DNA of 64,000 bases, from contig MU401486.1 of assembly GCA_022579005.1 (NCBI GenBank), forward strand, positions 124,266 through 188,265. Reading direction: 5' to 3'. Under the pieces are notes generated by a model, which was not told the origin of the DNA, did not search any database, and worked only from the letters and a program-made list of their open reading frames with translations. The first letter of the stretch is position 1, and every line of letters starts with the position of its first letter. Shown piece by piece: positions 22,229 to 33,500 of the stretch. The stretch is from Poronia punctata. Lineage: Eukaryota; Ascomycota; Sordariomycetes; Xylariales; Xylariaceae. The position numbers and the translations under genes were made by a program.

Positions 22229-23609
22229 TTACGCTTTCCGGAAAACATCCCCAGCTGGGCCGCTCATCATCTCCTCTGGCACAGCAACACAACAGCCATT
22301 CTTGTTGCTGACCCATCTGACAAAGACAGGACTTGGCTTATTAGAGTCGGGGTCTGGGGTACCTTCTAACCCTGACTGGCCTTTGCCTTTAGTCTTGGGC
22401 GCTTGCTTCTTCAGCAGTTTGTTGATAGTCTCCATCTGTGTATCTCGCGTCAGCCCAGTTTCGAAAATTATAGAGATATCTTTAGAACGGGTATAAAACA
22501 GGTGTCTTACCTTGACTTCCTCATTGCGCTTCTCGCTAAGGTTTCGTCGACGTCGAGCCATCTCCGCCCGCCGCATAGACAGTTCTTCAGCCGTGAAATG
22601 CTTTTTTGCTTGTACCTCTAGGCAAGCAATGATTGGTTAGTTCTGAAAACCAGGTCAACCCCATCGACACGAGCAACTCACCATCCGACAGTTTTAACAG
22701 CGAGTCGCCGTTTTCTTCGAAGCGGGCGCGCTGGCGTTTCGTCATCTTAGTCAGGTCTGGAGTCTCAGCTTGACTACCATCTTCATCACTGCCGAGATCG
22801 TCCTCTTCTCCCGCTCCCGCTTCCTCGATCTCTTCGTCTTCGCCTTCAGCGTCTTCGTCCTCGTCGTCACCCCCGCCGACTTTGACCGTGTCTTGGATCT
22901 CGTCGGGGTCGCTCTCTAATTCGCTAAGCTCTTCGTCATCGCTGTCCTTAGCCTGGATGGCCGGAGCTTTCGTGACTGGAACCTGCATCGTCACACGTTT
23001 GCCAGTACCGCTCTTCTTAGAAGCTGGCTTAGACACTTTGAGTACAGGGGCTGGTGGCGGGATGGCGCTCATATCCATATCATCATCTTCGCCTTCGGCA
23101 TCCTCGTCATCTTCTCCTTCTGCGTCGATATCCATCGTGTCATCGACGACGATTTCCCCCTCGGCATCTTCCTCGTCCATCATGTCATCGTCTTCCCCCT
23201 CTGCGTCCTCTTCGTCCTCCTCCATCTCGCCCGGTGCGTCTTCCTCATCGTCGTCATCACTTGTTTCGACAATGTAACTTTTCTTCTGAGATCGATTCCG
23301 TTTACCCTCGACAATCTCACCGCCGGGGAAGCTATCACTGGTGCCCTGGCGACCTGATGAGGTTGCCTGGCGGAGTTTGCTTGCCGGAAGCTTAACTGAA
23401 AAGTGAGCATGCTGGTTAGAATCTGAGGGTGACAAAGGAGGGCCGCGCGACACGGATGTCACGGCACTCTTACCCTCAGACCGGCGCGGAGGTCTCGACG
23501 ACATGATCCTCCCCGTACGACTACTAGTAATATTGTCGCTAACAACCATGTCAGTAATCGTCCTGGTGGCCCGTTGAGCCGCAGCGCGGCGAGGCCGGGT
23601 AGACACCAT
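22229..23609 (-). CDS. IES2: INO80 chromatin-remodelling complex subunit Ies2 (PAPA-1-like)
   Basis: Three exons (23609-22682, 22617-22511, 22435-22229) give 413 aa. The N-terminal part is basic and Ser-rich. The middle (about 115-290) is a long acidic region made of repeated EDAEGEDD-like units. The C-terminal part holds the PAPA-1-like region: KMTKRQRARFEE, then KKHFTAEELSMRRAEMARRR, then ETINKLLKKQAPK split over two introns. A C-terminal block follows with CCVAVPEE and the HIT-finger-like spacing seen in Ies2 relatives. Ies2/INO80B binds the INO80 ATPase module and is needed for nucleosome sliding. It is a conserved nuclear gene at the end of the accessory block. Confidence 0.88.
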
Positions 23610-26413
23610 GGTGCCAGATTGATATGTTCCGGCTAGCCAAGAGGGCGACGTGGCCCAGATATGTTTGATGTGGAACAGGGAAGTGACGTATTAGGGCAGG
23701 GTTAGGTGTACAAGATGTTGCGGGCGGGTTAAAATAGGTAATCTACTGGATTGGGTTGCAATGCAGAACTGTGGGCTGTGTGTGGAATGGACTTTGTTTG
23801 TGAACTTGGACTTTTGAACTTTGGACTTTTGTGGCCTGCGTGAGAGGCCGTGTGAAAAGTGATATTGTTGATATTGTGATATTCGTGATGTCGAGGTAAG
23901 ATCAGTTGATGACTAACTGGTCGCGGCAAAGGTTGGTGTCTTATTGGATTGGGAAGGTGGCTTGCGTGTAATGATGATTTGTGATAAGGTAAGCCTGTAG
24001 GCGCGGCGTAGGATGAGAAAGAGCAGGAGCCCGGCACATTGTGAGAAGAGACCGTGACACGACTGCCGCAGCAAACAGCTCGGGCCGTCAGAGGTAGCAG
24101 GTACGTTGCCGCAGCGCTTTCAATGACTCTCTGATTGGGGTTCCGATCTGGTCTGTTTTCCTCGATCGGGATTGGAGGAACCGTAAAACCACTTGGTCGC
24201 TCTTCACCACTTCAACGCAGCATAGATCTGTCCCTCTTCCCTTTCCCCGTCTTCCTCTATCCCTCGATCAACTCCCCGCCCTTTGTAACTTTCCCACGCA
24301 CACTCGTTTCCTTACACCTCCCTTGTGCCACCTCAATGAGGCAAGCTAAGGCACGCGGCAAAATCGGGTTCAGTGGGCTTGGGTTGGACTTGAGGATTGC
24401 GGCTCAGGTATGAACCTCGATTATGGGTTTTATAAGAGAGGCCATTGATTATCACAGGCCTTGCAGTTCAGCGGGTTGTTGACCCTCGCTCAGGTGGGAA
24501 TCAGTCCGGCCGCATTGCCGCATGCAGGGAGAATTCAATCGTCACCCCAGGCGGGGTCAGCCCATCGATTGATACATCTCACTCGCTGAGTGAATTATAA
24601 CGGACGGAGATTATTGTGGAAGAGGTTTGCGCAACCGTCCCTACCCAGTCAAGTCGGATCTTTGGTCACCGATGCTTCAATTCTGCAAGTCCGCCATCAT
24701 CACTGCAGCCCCGTTTCCCCAAATCCCTGCTTAGGATCCAAGGGTTCTCACCAAGGGTCCCGGGTGGACTCGATGTTCTTTTTTCTTTTCTTCACTTAAT
24801 TCTTTCTTTTTGGCGAAGGGCAATTGTGCGGTAGGGGATATATGGAGGCAAAAACCCAATCGACACTTTTAAAAAGGGAAACGAGATGGAAAGAAATGAG
24901 ACACTAACTAAGGTATTGTGGCTTTGCGAGGCTATTCCCAGCAAACGTCGACAGACTGTCAAGCACAGGGAATGCTATATCCGGTTGCAGCCAGGAGGCG
25001 CTACGAGTGATGCCTAGAAGGGCGATACAGGCTGCCTTCAGTCAATTAGCCGTGCGTGCGACGGTACCCCCTGAATACAGGACGGAAAACAGAGAATAGA
25101 GTACGGGGATCGCAAGTGCGATGCGATAAGACCAAGTCTACCAACACACCGTACGTGACCCTAACCTTTTAATTACCTCCGCAACGTTCAGCAGCGCAGA
25201 TAGGGCCTATATGTGTGAGCGTGCTTACCTTTTTGCTGGCTTGCAAGTGGTTCGTCGGGTAGTTGATGGATACCTCCCCAACTTTTTGCGGTCGCTGCTC
25301 CCTTTGTTGCTGGGTGAATATTCAGACGGTCTGTCGGTCAGCATCAGCAGGTAGCTAGAGGCAGGGCGGATGGATGATCTGGTATGAGCAGCTCCCTTTA
25401 CACAGAAACTGCAGTAACCATACCTGTGTACTATTAATTATAAATAATAAATTTACACGTCGTAGTTAATGTTCGACGACTATCAATTATCTGTAAAGTG
25501 CCGGTACAGTTCACAGTTCGTCGCGTAAACAGAAAACCATGGACAATAGGTATTTGGGATGTTGGTCTTCCTTTACCTCTAAGGCGAATTACTAACAATA
25601 GTTACATACAACATACATCTAAAGGGGGTGTACGTGTAATGCGTATGTAATCTACTCGTACTGGGTCACGTGCGGTTCGAGCGCTGAGTCGTTAGCCACC
25701 TTATGTAATTCATCGCTCTACAAATGGAGGAACCTTTACTCGTACCTATTTAATGCTCCCAGCAATCGATCGAATTCTTATCTATGTAAATTTGCATGAC
25801 TTCATAGGGGATTCGACCACATCTCTAGATTCAAATGCGCAATTGTAGATCAGCTTTATGTTGGCGTAGTGTTACAAAGCCGCAATGGTCCCCAAAGGCT
25901 GGTATCAAACAACACAATTAACGGTACCCAACAGTATTAGCTACTATATTCTAGTACTGAAACGCAGATGTATTGTACAAGAGCCTCCTTTATCCTCTTA
26001 AGGTTAGACAAGACTAGAGGCATGTACCTAGTTCCCGGCTTGTACGGGTATGCGCGTGCAAATATACGAGTATGTCACCATGTAGGTAAATATACTACCA
26101 AATTAGGTTAGCCTGTCAGAGATGCCGCGTAACCCCGTCACCTGTCTACACTTTACGTACTCAAGCCCCATTCCCCTGCCCCAAAGCTCGGTTCGTTTTA
26201 CCGAGGCAACAGAGAAACACCATTCATCTCTACGATACGTCGAGTCGCAATCTCTACGCGTACTGATACCTCGCCTACGACTTTACAGACCTGCACATAC
26301 CTTAGCTACTCTTCATATTCCTTCACAAATATACTACCTCGAGGACGCTATCGGTCCGGATATCAAGAAATCGGCATACCCTCGTTATCTGTCATACACA
26401 TATAATACCCACC
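23610..26413. other. 2.8-kb divergent gap, no gene seen
   Basis: Lies between IES2 (-) and the PEX14-like gene (+). Short open frames near 23729-24037 and 24135-24413 lack recognisable family sequence. The region may hold long 5' leaders or an unrecognised non-coding RNA, but nothing can be supported from the sequence. Confidence 0.5.
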
Positions 26414-27544
26414 ATGGCAGATTCAAAGAAAGCCTCCATACCTGCGTGGCAGCAGACAGCGCCCGATGAAGCCAACACACCCTCGGAGGCCACCAAGCCA
26501 ACCACGCCCACCCTCGATGATGCTCGCAAATTCCTCCAGAACGAGGCAGTAAAATCAGCTGGGCCTGAGGAGAAGCGAGCTTTTTTGAAGGGGAAAGGAT
26601 TCGACGATGCTCAGATAACCGAACTTTTGGATGAGATGGACAACGAGAGCCAAGGTTCAACTCCACAGCCGACTACCGTTTCTTCACCGACAACAGACGC
26701 CGCAGAGAAGAAGAGTAGGGGCAGCTCGGAGACGGAGGAGGCAGAGGAGGCGCCTATGACACCAAGCTCGTCGATCACAACGGCTACCGAAAGCCCCTCA
26801 TCATCAGCGCATTTTGTATCCGATACTCCACCGATTGTTACATACCCCGAGTTCCTGACGAAACCCCAACGTCCACCGCCTCTGATTACTCCCTCGCGCC
26901 TTGCCAATATCTTGGCTATCTCTGGAGCCACCTGGGCACTCCTCTACGGCCTCGCCGGCTTGGTCGTCAGGCCGATGGTCGATAACTTGAACGAGGCACG
27001 CTCGGAATATTACGCCCACGTTAGCGAAAAGCTGGGCCAGCTTGTCGAGAAGCTCGAAGCCTCCGTGAGCAAAGTACCTTACAAAGACGGGAAGCTTGTG
27101 AAACACCAAGATCAAAAGGCCGGTGAAGACGACGAGAGCGTGACTAGTGATCCCACCGAGCTCTTCCACCGGGACGTGGGCACGCAGACTGAGCCGCCGC
27201 CGTCTCTTCTCGGCGGCCCATCCGCCACAGAGAATAAGAGCGAGAACGTGGTCGATGCCCAAGCGCGTAAATTGGCAGCCATCGGCGCGTCGTTGCGCGA
27301 ACTGGCTCTGATACACACGCAGGACGCCGAGAGAACCGCCAATCTCCGATCCAACGTGGGAGAAATCAGGGACCAGCTGGATAAGTTGGCCTACCCGCCA
27401 GCCCAGGACTTTTCCAACTACAGCGGTCTCGGCTATCGGAGCTCGGAGCCGGACGACGAGTTCAAGAAGACCAAAGACGCCATCCGTAGCGTCAAGGGCA
27501 TCTTCTTGAGCGCCCGAAGCTTCCCGGCAGTGACGACTAGATAG
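26414..27544 (+). CDS. PEX14: peroxisomal docking protein, PEX14 / PEX14-17 (PEX33) family
   Basis: An intronless gene of 376 aa. The N-terminal helical domain (about 34-76: ARKFLQNEAVKSA, then KRAFLKGKGFDDAQITELL) is the PEX14 domain that binds PEX5 and PEX19. A Ser/Thr-rich linker, a proline stretch and a hydrophobic segment (about 163-186, NILAISGATWALLYGLAGLV) follow. Then comes a predicted coiled coil (about 188-217) and an extended C-terminus rich in charged residues. The protein would sit in the peroxisomal (and Woronin-body/glyoxysomal) membrane as part of the import docking complex. Filamentous fungi carry both PEX14 and a paralogue, PEX14/17 (PEX33); the sequence looks closer to the latter, but the two were not separable by eye. 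Confidence 0.82.
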   Translation: MADSKKASIPAWQQTAPDEANTPSEATKPTTPTLDDARKFLQNEAVKSAGPEEKRAFLKGKGFDDAQITELLDEMDNESQGSTPQPTTVSSPTTDAAEKKSRGSSETEEAEEAPMTPSSSITTATESPSSSAHFVSDTPPIVTYPEFLTKPQRPPPLITPSRLANILAISGATWALLYGLAGLVVRPMVDNLNEARSEYYAHVSEKLGQLVEKLEASVSKVPYKDGKLVKHQDQKAGEDDESVTSDPTELFHRDVGTQTEPPPSLLGGPSATENKSENVVDAQARKLAAIGASLRELALIHTQDAERTANLRSNVGEIRDQLDKLAYPPAQDFSNYSGLGYRSSEPDDEFKKTKDAIRSVKGIFLSARSFPAVTTR

Positions 27545-28963
27545 AATGAGAAAGACACTGCCATTAGCTGCTCCCCGGACCCCTCGTTTCGTGCTTCCGA
27601 AAACTGCCAACCCCCATCTACACATGCGGAGTTATCGTCTACAAGGCCGATGCCCAATTATATTACAGTAAACCGAATATTTGCGCGTGCGTCTCTTCGG
27701 GAACTGCACCCTCCCTCGATACCCTCCACTTCCCGATCCAGTATCGTCACACAGCTAGATAATGCTGTGTCATTTCGGTCTACCGAACAAGCGCCAATAC
27801 GACCGATTCCAGTCCGACCGAGCACAGCTCGCATCGACGCCACCACCACGCAGAACTGCGTCCGACGTATCTTTGCGCTTGGCAGTTCCATAGGTGTAAC
27901 CGGCGAGGCCGAGGTTAGAAAGCGTCGATACTCGTACTCGCAAGTATTCCCGGGAGTTAGCAAAGCGAAAAAACAAAAAAAAGGGGGCTAACTGAACTGT
28001 TTATTTTATTTTTCCAGGGAAGGAATGTTTATACCTATCATCCCTGAGCCCGAGCGGCCCATTACTCCGCTGCCGTGGAAAGCAAAGATGTGAAGTTTTT
28101 TTTTGGGGGGGGGGATTCTTTTCCTTTTAATCATGTGTTAAAATAACACTGCTTTTGTTTGTATTGGGAGAGGGAATAGACAAGGCATGGGTTCTTTTTA
28201 CCCCTCGAAAAGCGATACCCAGCGTTTGGTTTGGTTTTGAAAATACTTTGGTGTTGAGCAGACTCACTGCTTTATGGGAAGGGATAGATATCGTGTGAAT
28301 TATGGGTTGTCATAGCGATGCGTATACATGTACAGATTTTTGGAAATTTCAAAATATAATTCTACCCCAAACCAGACAGGACACTTGTGTGAGTGACAAA
28401 ATGAGATCTGTAACCATAATAACATACGTCGGTCCCCCATTGTGAACACGGTCCGCCACGACATCATATTGACTGGTACTCGTAGACTGTAGTATGACCA
28501 AGTCTGTAGGATCCAAGGCAACGCATTGTATATAGTAGCTAGGTTACATAATTCTCTCTAGGCCTGATCTGACTTGAACATTGTTTGGTTTTGCCTGGAG
28601 GCAATTCTACTACTACTACAAATCACAAACATTGCGTGTCCGGCTTCCAGTCCGCTTGCTACATGATGAACCACCACCTCCCAGAAGAAAAGCGAAAATA
28701 AAAAATCAAATCAAATCAAATCAAATGGAATAATAAAAGTGGCGTAAGCCAGTCCTTTCTTTCTTTCGTCCGTCCGTCTTGCCAATAAAACGCCTAGATG
28801 AGGGGGAGCAGATATGGAAAGGGTATATATATGAGCATATGGTTGTAGTGGAAATGCTTCGAAGCGCCCATATTATGCAAATAACAAAAAAATGCAAGAT
28901 GAAAAATAAAAATAAAAATAAAGAATATGAGGTGGTAAACCATCAAGGCTACCGCTTATAATG
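27545..28963. other. intergenic with homopolymer runs, no gene seen
   Basis: 3' flank of the PEX14-like gene, followed by sequence with poly-T/poly-G runs near 28095-28115 and short AAATC repeats near 28700-28725. The last part (about 28930-28963) was the downstream flank of PRM1 before the retrotransposon landed. Confidence 0.5.
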
Positions 28964-28968
28964 ACTTG
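28964..28968. repeat. target-site duplication, left copy (ACTTG)
   Basis: ACTTG immediately precedes the left LTR; the same five bases follow the right LTR at 37705-37709. Five-bp duplications are usual for LTR-retrotransposon integrases. Confidence 0.85.
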
Positions 28969-29196
28969 TCTTGCGGATATGAGAGCTTTAGTAAAAGGTG
29001 AATTAGTGCGCTTAACTTAGTATAAGCTGTATTAGTTATATTATAATAAACTATGTATTAAAAAGGAAAAATTTATGTAATTATAATAAGATTAAAAATC
29101 TTGCTTTATAGTATATGCTTTTATAAAGCTGTGCTAACTAAAGCACGTAATTTTAACTATAAAGGTATTTTATTAAGTAGGTACTTTTTTATAACA
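28969..29196. repeat. left LTR (228 bp)
   Basis: Starts TCTTGCGG and ends ATAACA. It aligns without gaps to 37477-37704; the roughly 45 differences are all C/T or G/A. The outer (left) end keeps its G/C bases, while the inner end is converted to A/T. Confidence 0.9.
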
Positions 29197-30289
29197 TACC
29201 TTTTAGCTTTTTTATTAGCTAAAGTAGTAAGGTTATTTTATATAAATAAAATATAAGTAGTAGCTATAAGGTTTATACTTAAACTTTTTATATTAAGTTT
29301 TTATTTAAAGTACTTTTTATATAGTATATAAAAGTTTTAGTACTTTAAATACTTATACTTAAAAGTACTTATAACTATTGTTAGCTTTTTTTTTATTAAG
29401 TATTAACTTTTAAGTTTTTTAATTAAATTTTTTATATATTTTATATTTTTATTTTTTAGTATAGCTATAATTATACTTTTTGCTTTTTTTTTTTTAAGCT
29501 TTTAATATTACTTTAACTATTTTAAGTAAGGTTATTTTAGCTTTTTGCTGCTTTTATTAATTTTTTTATAGCTAATAGTATTAGTATAGCTATTAAAATA
29601 ATAAAAAAAAAGCTTTTTTAAACTTTTAGTATATTTTTTAAGTTTTTTTTTAGCGCTTTTTATACTTTAATATAATTAGCTAACTATTTATTTTTTAGTT
29701 TTATTATTATATTTTTTTAGCTATACGTAAATTTTTAATATATTAAATATATTTTTATATATTTTAAACTTATACTAATTATTTTAGTATAGTTTAAAAT
29801 TAATATTAAAGCTATTTAGTTTAAAGTAAACTTAAGCTTTTTAAATATTTTTTTATTATTTAACTTAATATTTAATAAACTACTTTATTTTTTTGTTAAA
29901 AAATGTTAATAAGCTTATATTAAATAACTTTTTAAAGATTTTAATATAAATAATTTTATTATAACTATAAAGCAATAGTATATATATTATTTTTTTATTT
30001 TTAAAGCTTTTATAAGCTTACTTAGTATATAAAAACAATTTTGTTTTTATTTAAGCTTTTTTTAACTTTAATAGCTAATATAATAATAATTTTATATTAT
30101 TTTTTGCTAAGGTTTTATTTATTAACTTATATAATAATTTTACTACTTTTATAGTTATAAAAAAAAAAAAAATCTTTTAACTAAAAAAGATTTAGTTATA
30201 GCTTAAGTATTTATATTTAAAGCTTATTTAATAGCTTTAAATAAATTTTATAATATTTATTTAGCTAAATTAAATATTTTTTTAAACGC

Positions 30290-30550
30290 TTAAAAAAAAG
30301 CTAAAAAAGCTAAAAACGTAAAAAAAAAAGCTAATAAAGCTTAAAAAAAGGCTTTAAATAAATAAGCTTAACTTAAAGCTAAGCAAAAAGTAAATAAAGT
30401 AATAAAAAAAGCTAAAATAGTTATTATAGCTAATATAAAAGTAAAAATAGCAAAGTTAGCTAAAAAAGCTAAAGCTAAAAAAGCTAAAAATGCTAAAAAA
30501 AGAGCTTTAGTTTTTTTTTTAGCTAAAAATGCTAAAAAAAAAGCTTTAGT
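30290..30550 (+). other. relic of Lys/Ala-rich coding sequence inside the retrotransposon
   Basis: Recurrent GCTAAAAAA units (Ala-Lys-Lys in one plus-strand frame) are interrupted by stops. This is what RIP would make of a GCC-AAG-AAG type coding tract. Which retroelement protein it came from is unknown. Confidence 0.4.
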
Positions 30551-33500
30551 CTTTTTATTTTTAGTTTTTTAAAAGCGCTTTTTTTTTAAAAGTATACTTT
30601 TTAGTATAAAAAAGGTTTTTTTTTTAGCTAATATTATTAATGCTAGTAAGCTTAAAAAGCTTGCTAAAATAAAGCAAGTTTTTATATTTACTTTTTTTAT
30701 TTTTATTAAAGCTTTTTTTAAATATATTTTACTGCTTAATATTATTATTTAAGCTTTTTTTAGTAATTTTGCTACTTTTATATTACTTAGATTTTTGCTT
30801 TTAAAGTTGCTTACTTTTAATAAAAATAATATTTTAGCATATATTAATTATATTATTTTTAATTTTAAAGCTTTTTTTAATAAAACTAATACTTTTAATA
30901 TTTTAACTTTAAGCAATTTATTTTATAGTAAAAAAAGCTTAAGCTTTTAAAAAAGTAAAAAATTTAGTAGTTATAAAGCTAGTACTTTTTTTATAAGCTT
31001 TAGTAATAAAAGTAATACTTTTATTATTTTTATTAATAGCTTTTATTATATTTTTAAAAAAGCTGCTAGTGCTTTTTTACTTATATTAATAACTTTTATT
31101 ATTAGCTTAAAGCTAGCAAAAATGCTTAAGTTTAATATTTTTAAAGCTAAATTTAATTTTATATTTTAAAGTCTGCTTTATAATAAAATTTAAAGTAAAA
31201 TAACTAATAGCTTTTTTAGTTTGCTTAATAATAAAAAATATATTAAAATTAATTTATATAATATTTTTTATTAAGCTTATAATTATACTTTTATAACTAG
31301 TTTAAATAAATATTTTTAGTATTAAAATATTTAAAAAAGTTTAATTTAGTGCTTTAAATATATTAAAAAGCATTTTTATTTTTTTTTATAAATTACTTTA
31401 AAGCTTTTAACTTATATTTTTTAAGCTTACTAACTATATTTAATAAAAAGCTTTATATTATTTTTTTTGCTATATAATATATAAATGCTATTAAAAAGCA
31501 AAAAAATTTAAAAGTAAAGCTTTTTTTTTTATATTTTTAATAATTTTATAAAGTTAATAGCGTTATTTTATAGCTTATTAAAAAGCTTTGCTTTGCTTTA
31601 AAGGTTGCTATATACTTTTTAAAAGCTAAATTTATTATAGCTTATACTTTAAATATAATTATTGTTAATAATTATATTTGTTATAATAAAAAATTGCTTT
31701 TTTTTTATATTATTTAAACTTTTTATAAAAAAGTGCTTAACTTTTTAAATTTAAGTAATTTAGTTATAAGTTTAGTTACTAGTGTTTAAAAAGCTTAAGC
31801 TTTATTTATTTTAGCTTTTTAAGTTATTATTTTAGCTTTAGTTTTTATTATTATTACTTTTATGCTTATTTTGCTTTTTACTTTAGCTATAGCTTTTATT
31901 ATTATTTTATAAGGTTAGATTATTTTTTTTAAGCTTGCTTGCTTTTTTATTTGTTTTTTTTTATAGTTTATTTAAAAGAAAAAATGCTTAAGGCTTTTTT
32001 ATATTATTTTTTAGTTTATATTTTTTAAATAATAAGTTTAAGCTTATATTTTTATTTAATTAGTAGTAAAAGTAGTAAGTAAATAAAGTTTTTTTTAATA
32101 GTATAGTTATTATAGCTTAATAGCTTTAAGTATTTATTAACTTAAGCTTTTTTTTTTTTAATTATTTTAAATAGTTAATATTTTAAAAATTTATAAAAGC
32201 TTTATAGTATTTAAATTTAGCTTTTAGTAGGTTTTTTATTAACTTATTTGCTAGTATTTAATTAGTAAGTAAATAATAAATTTAAAATAACTTTTTTTAC
32301 TATTTTTATTTTAGCTATATATTTTATATATTTATATAGTAAAGCTTAGTATTTATTTAGTTATACTTTTTAATTATAAGTTTTATTGTTTACTAATTAT
32401 TATAGTAAATTATTTTTTTTTTTTTTAAATTAAGTTTTATATTATTTAAAAGCTTTTTAAGCGCTATTATTTTTTTAGCAGTAAAGCTAAGCACGTTTAT
32501 TTTTGCTTTTATTATAAAAGTTAATATTATGCTTTATTAAATAGCTTTTTAAGCTATTGCACTTTTAAATAAGCTTATAATATATTTATAAAAAAAATTT
32601 TAAGTTTTTTTATTATTAGCAAAAAAGGCGTTTTTTATAATTAAAAAAGCTTAAGCTTTTATATTGCTAGTTTTATATATTATTTTAAGTTTTTTAGTAT
32701 AGTATAAGTATTAAATAATTTATTTTATTATAGCTATATATTTAAAGCTTAAATTAGTAAAGTATTTTAAAAGCTAAAATATAGTATATATTATATTTAG
32801 TTTAATTATAATAGTAGTATAAAGTATAAACTTTATAAGTTTTTAGAAAATTTTAATATATTTTTTTAAAGCTTTTTTTATAAACTTTTTAAGCTTTTTA
32901 AAAAATATTAAAATTATAAGTATTTAGCTATTATTAGCTAAATTATACTTTTTAGCTACTTTTTTAATATATTGTTTATAATTTAAAGCTAATAAACGTT
33001 TTTTTTAATTTTTTATTACTTTAATTTTTAAAAACTAATTTATATTTTTTTAATTTTTAAGTTTATAAGCTTTTTTAAGCTAGTTAATAATTTTTTATAC
33101 TTATATTTTTTATTTTTTATAATATAAAATAATAAAGTTATTTATATAAAAAATAAAGTATATGCTATAATTTTTAGTATAAAAAAAGCATAGTTTTTTA
33201 AAAAATAAAATTATTTTAATTTTTTTTAAAGTATATATAAACTTTTTATATTATAAAAGTAATAAGTTTTAAAGCTTATAAAAAGCTTAAGTAATTTTAA
33301 TTACTATATTGTTATTTTTAAAGCTATTTAATAATTTATAAGTTATAAGTTTTTATTTTTTTTTACTTATATTAAAAAAAGCGCTAACTATATTAAATTG
33401 CTTAGCTTTTATATTAAAATAAGCTGCTAAAGCTATTATAATTTAAAATATATAAGCTATTAAAATAGCAATATAAGTGCTTTAAAGCGTTATATTGTTT

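Noticed and set aside
23729..24413. Open frames of about 90-100 codons on both strands upstream of IES2
   Set aside because: Low-complexity translations without motif or splice support; probably leader or intergenic DNA.
26122..26469. Open frame of 115 codons overlapping the PEX14-like start
   Set aside because: Out of frame with the real gene; looks like leader sequence.
28964..28968. LTR starting two or more bases earlier with TG at its tip
   Set aside because: The right-hand copy does not match those extra bases; starting at 28969 gives equal 228-bp LTRs and an exact ACTTG duplication.
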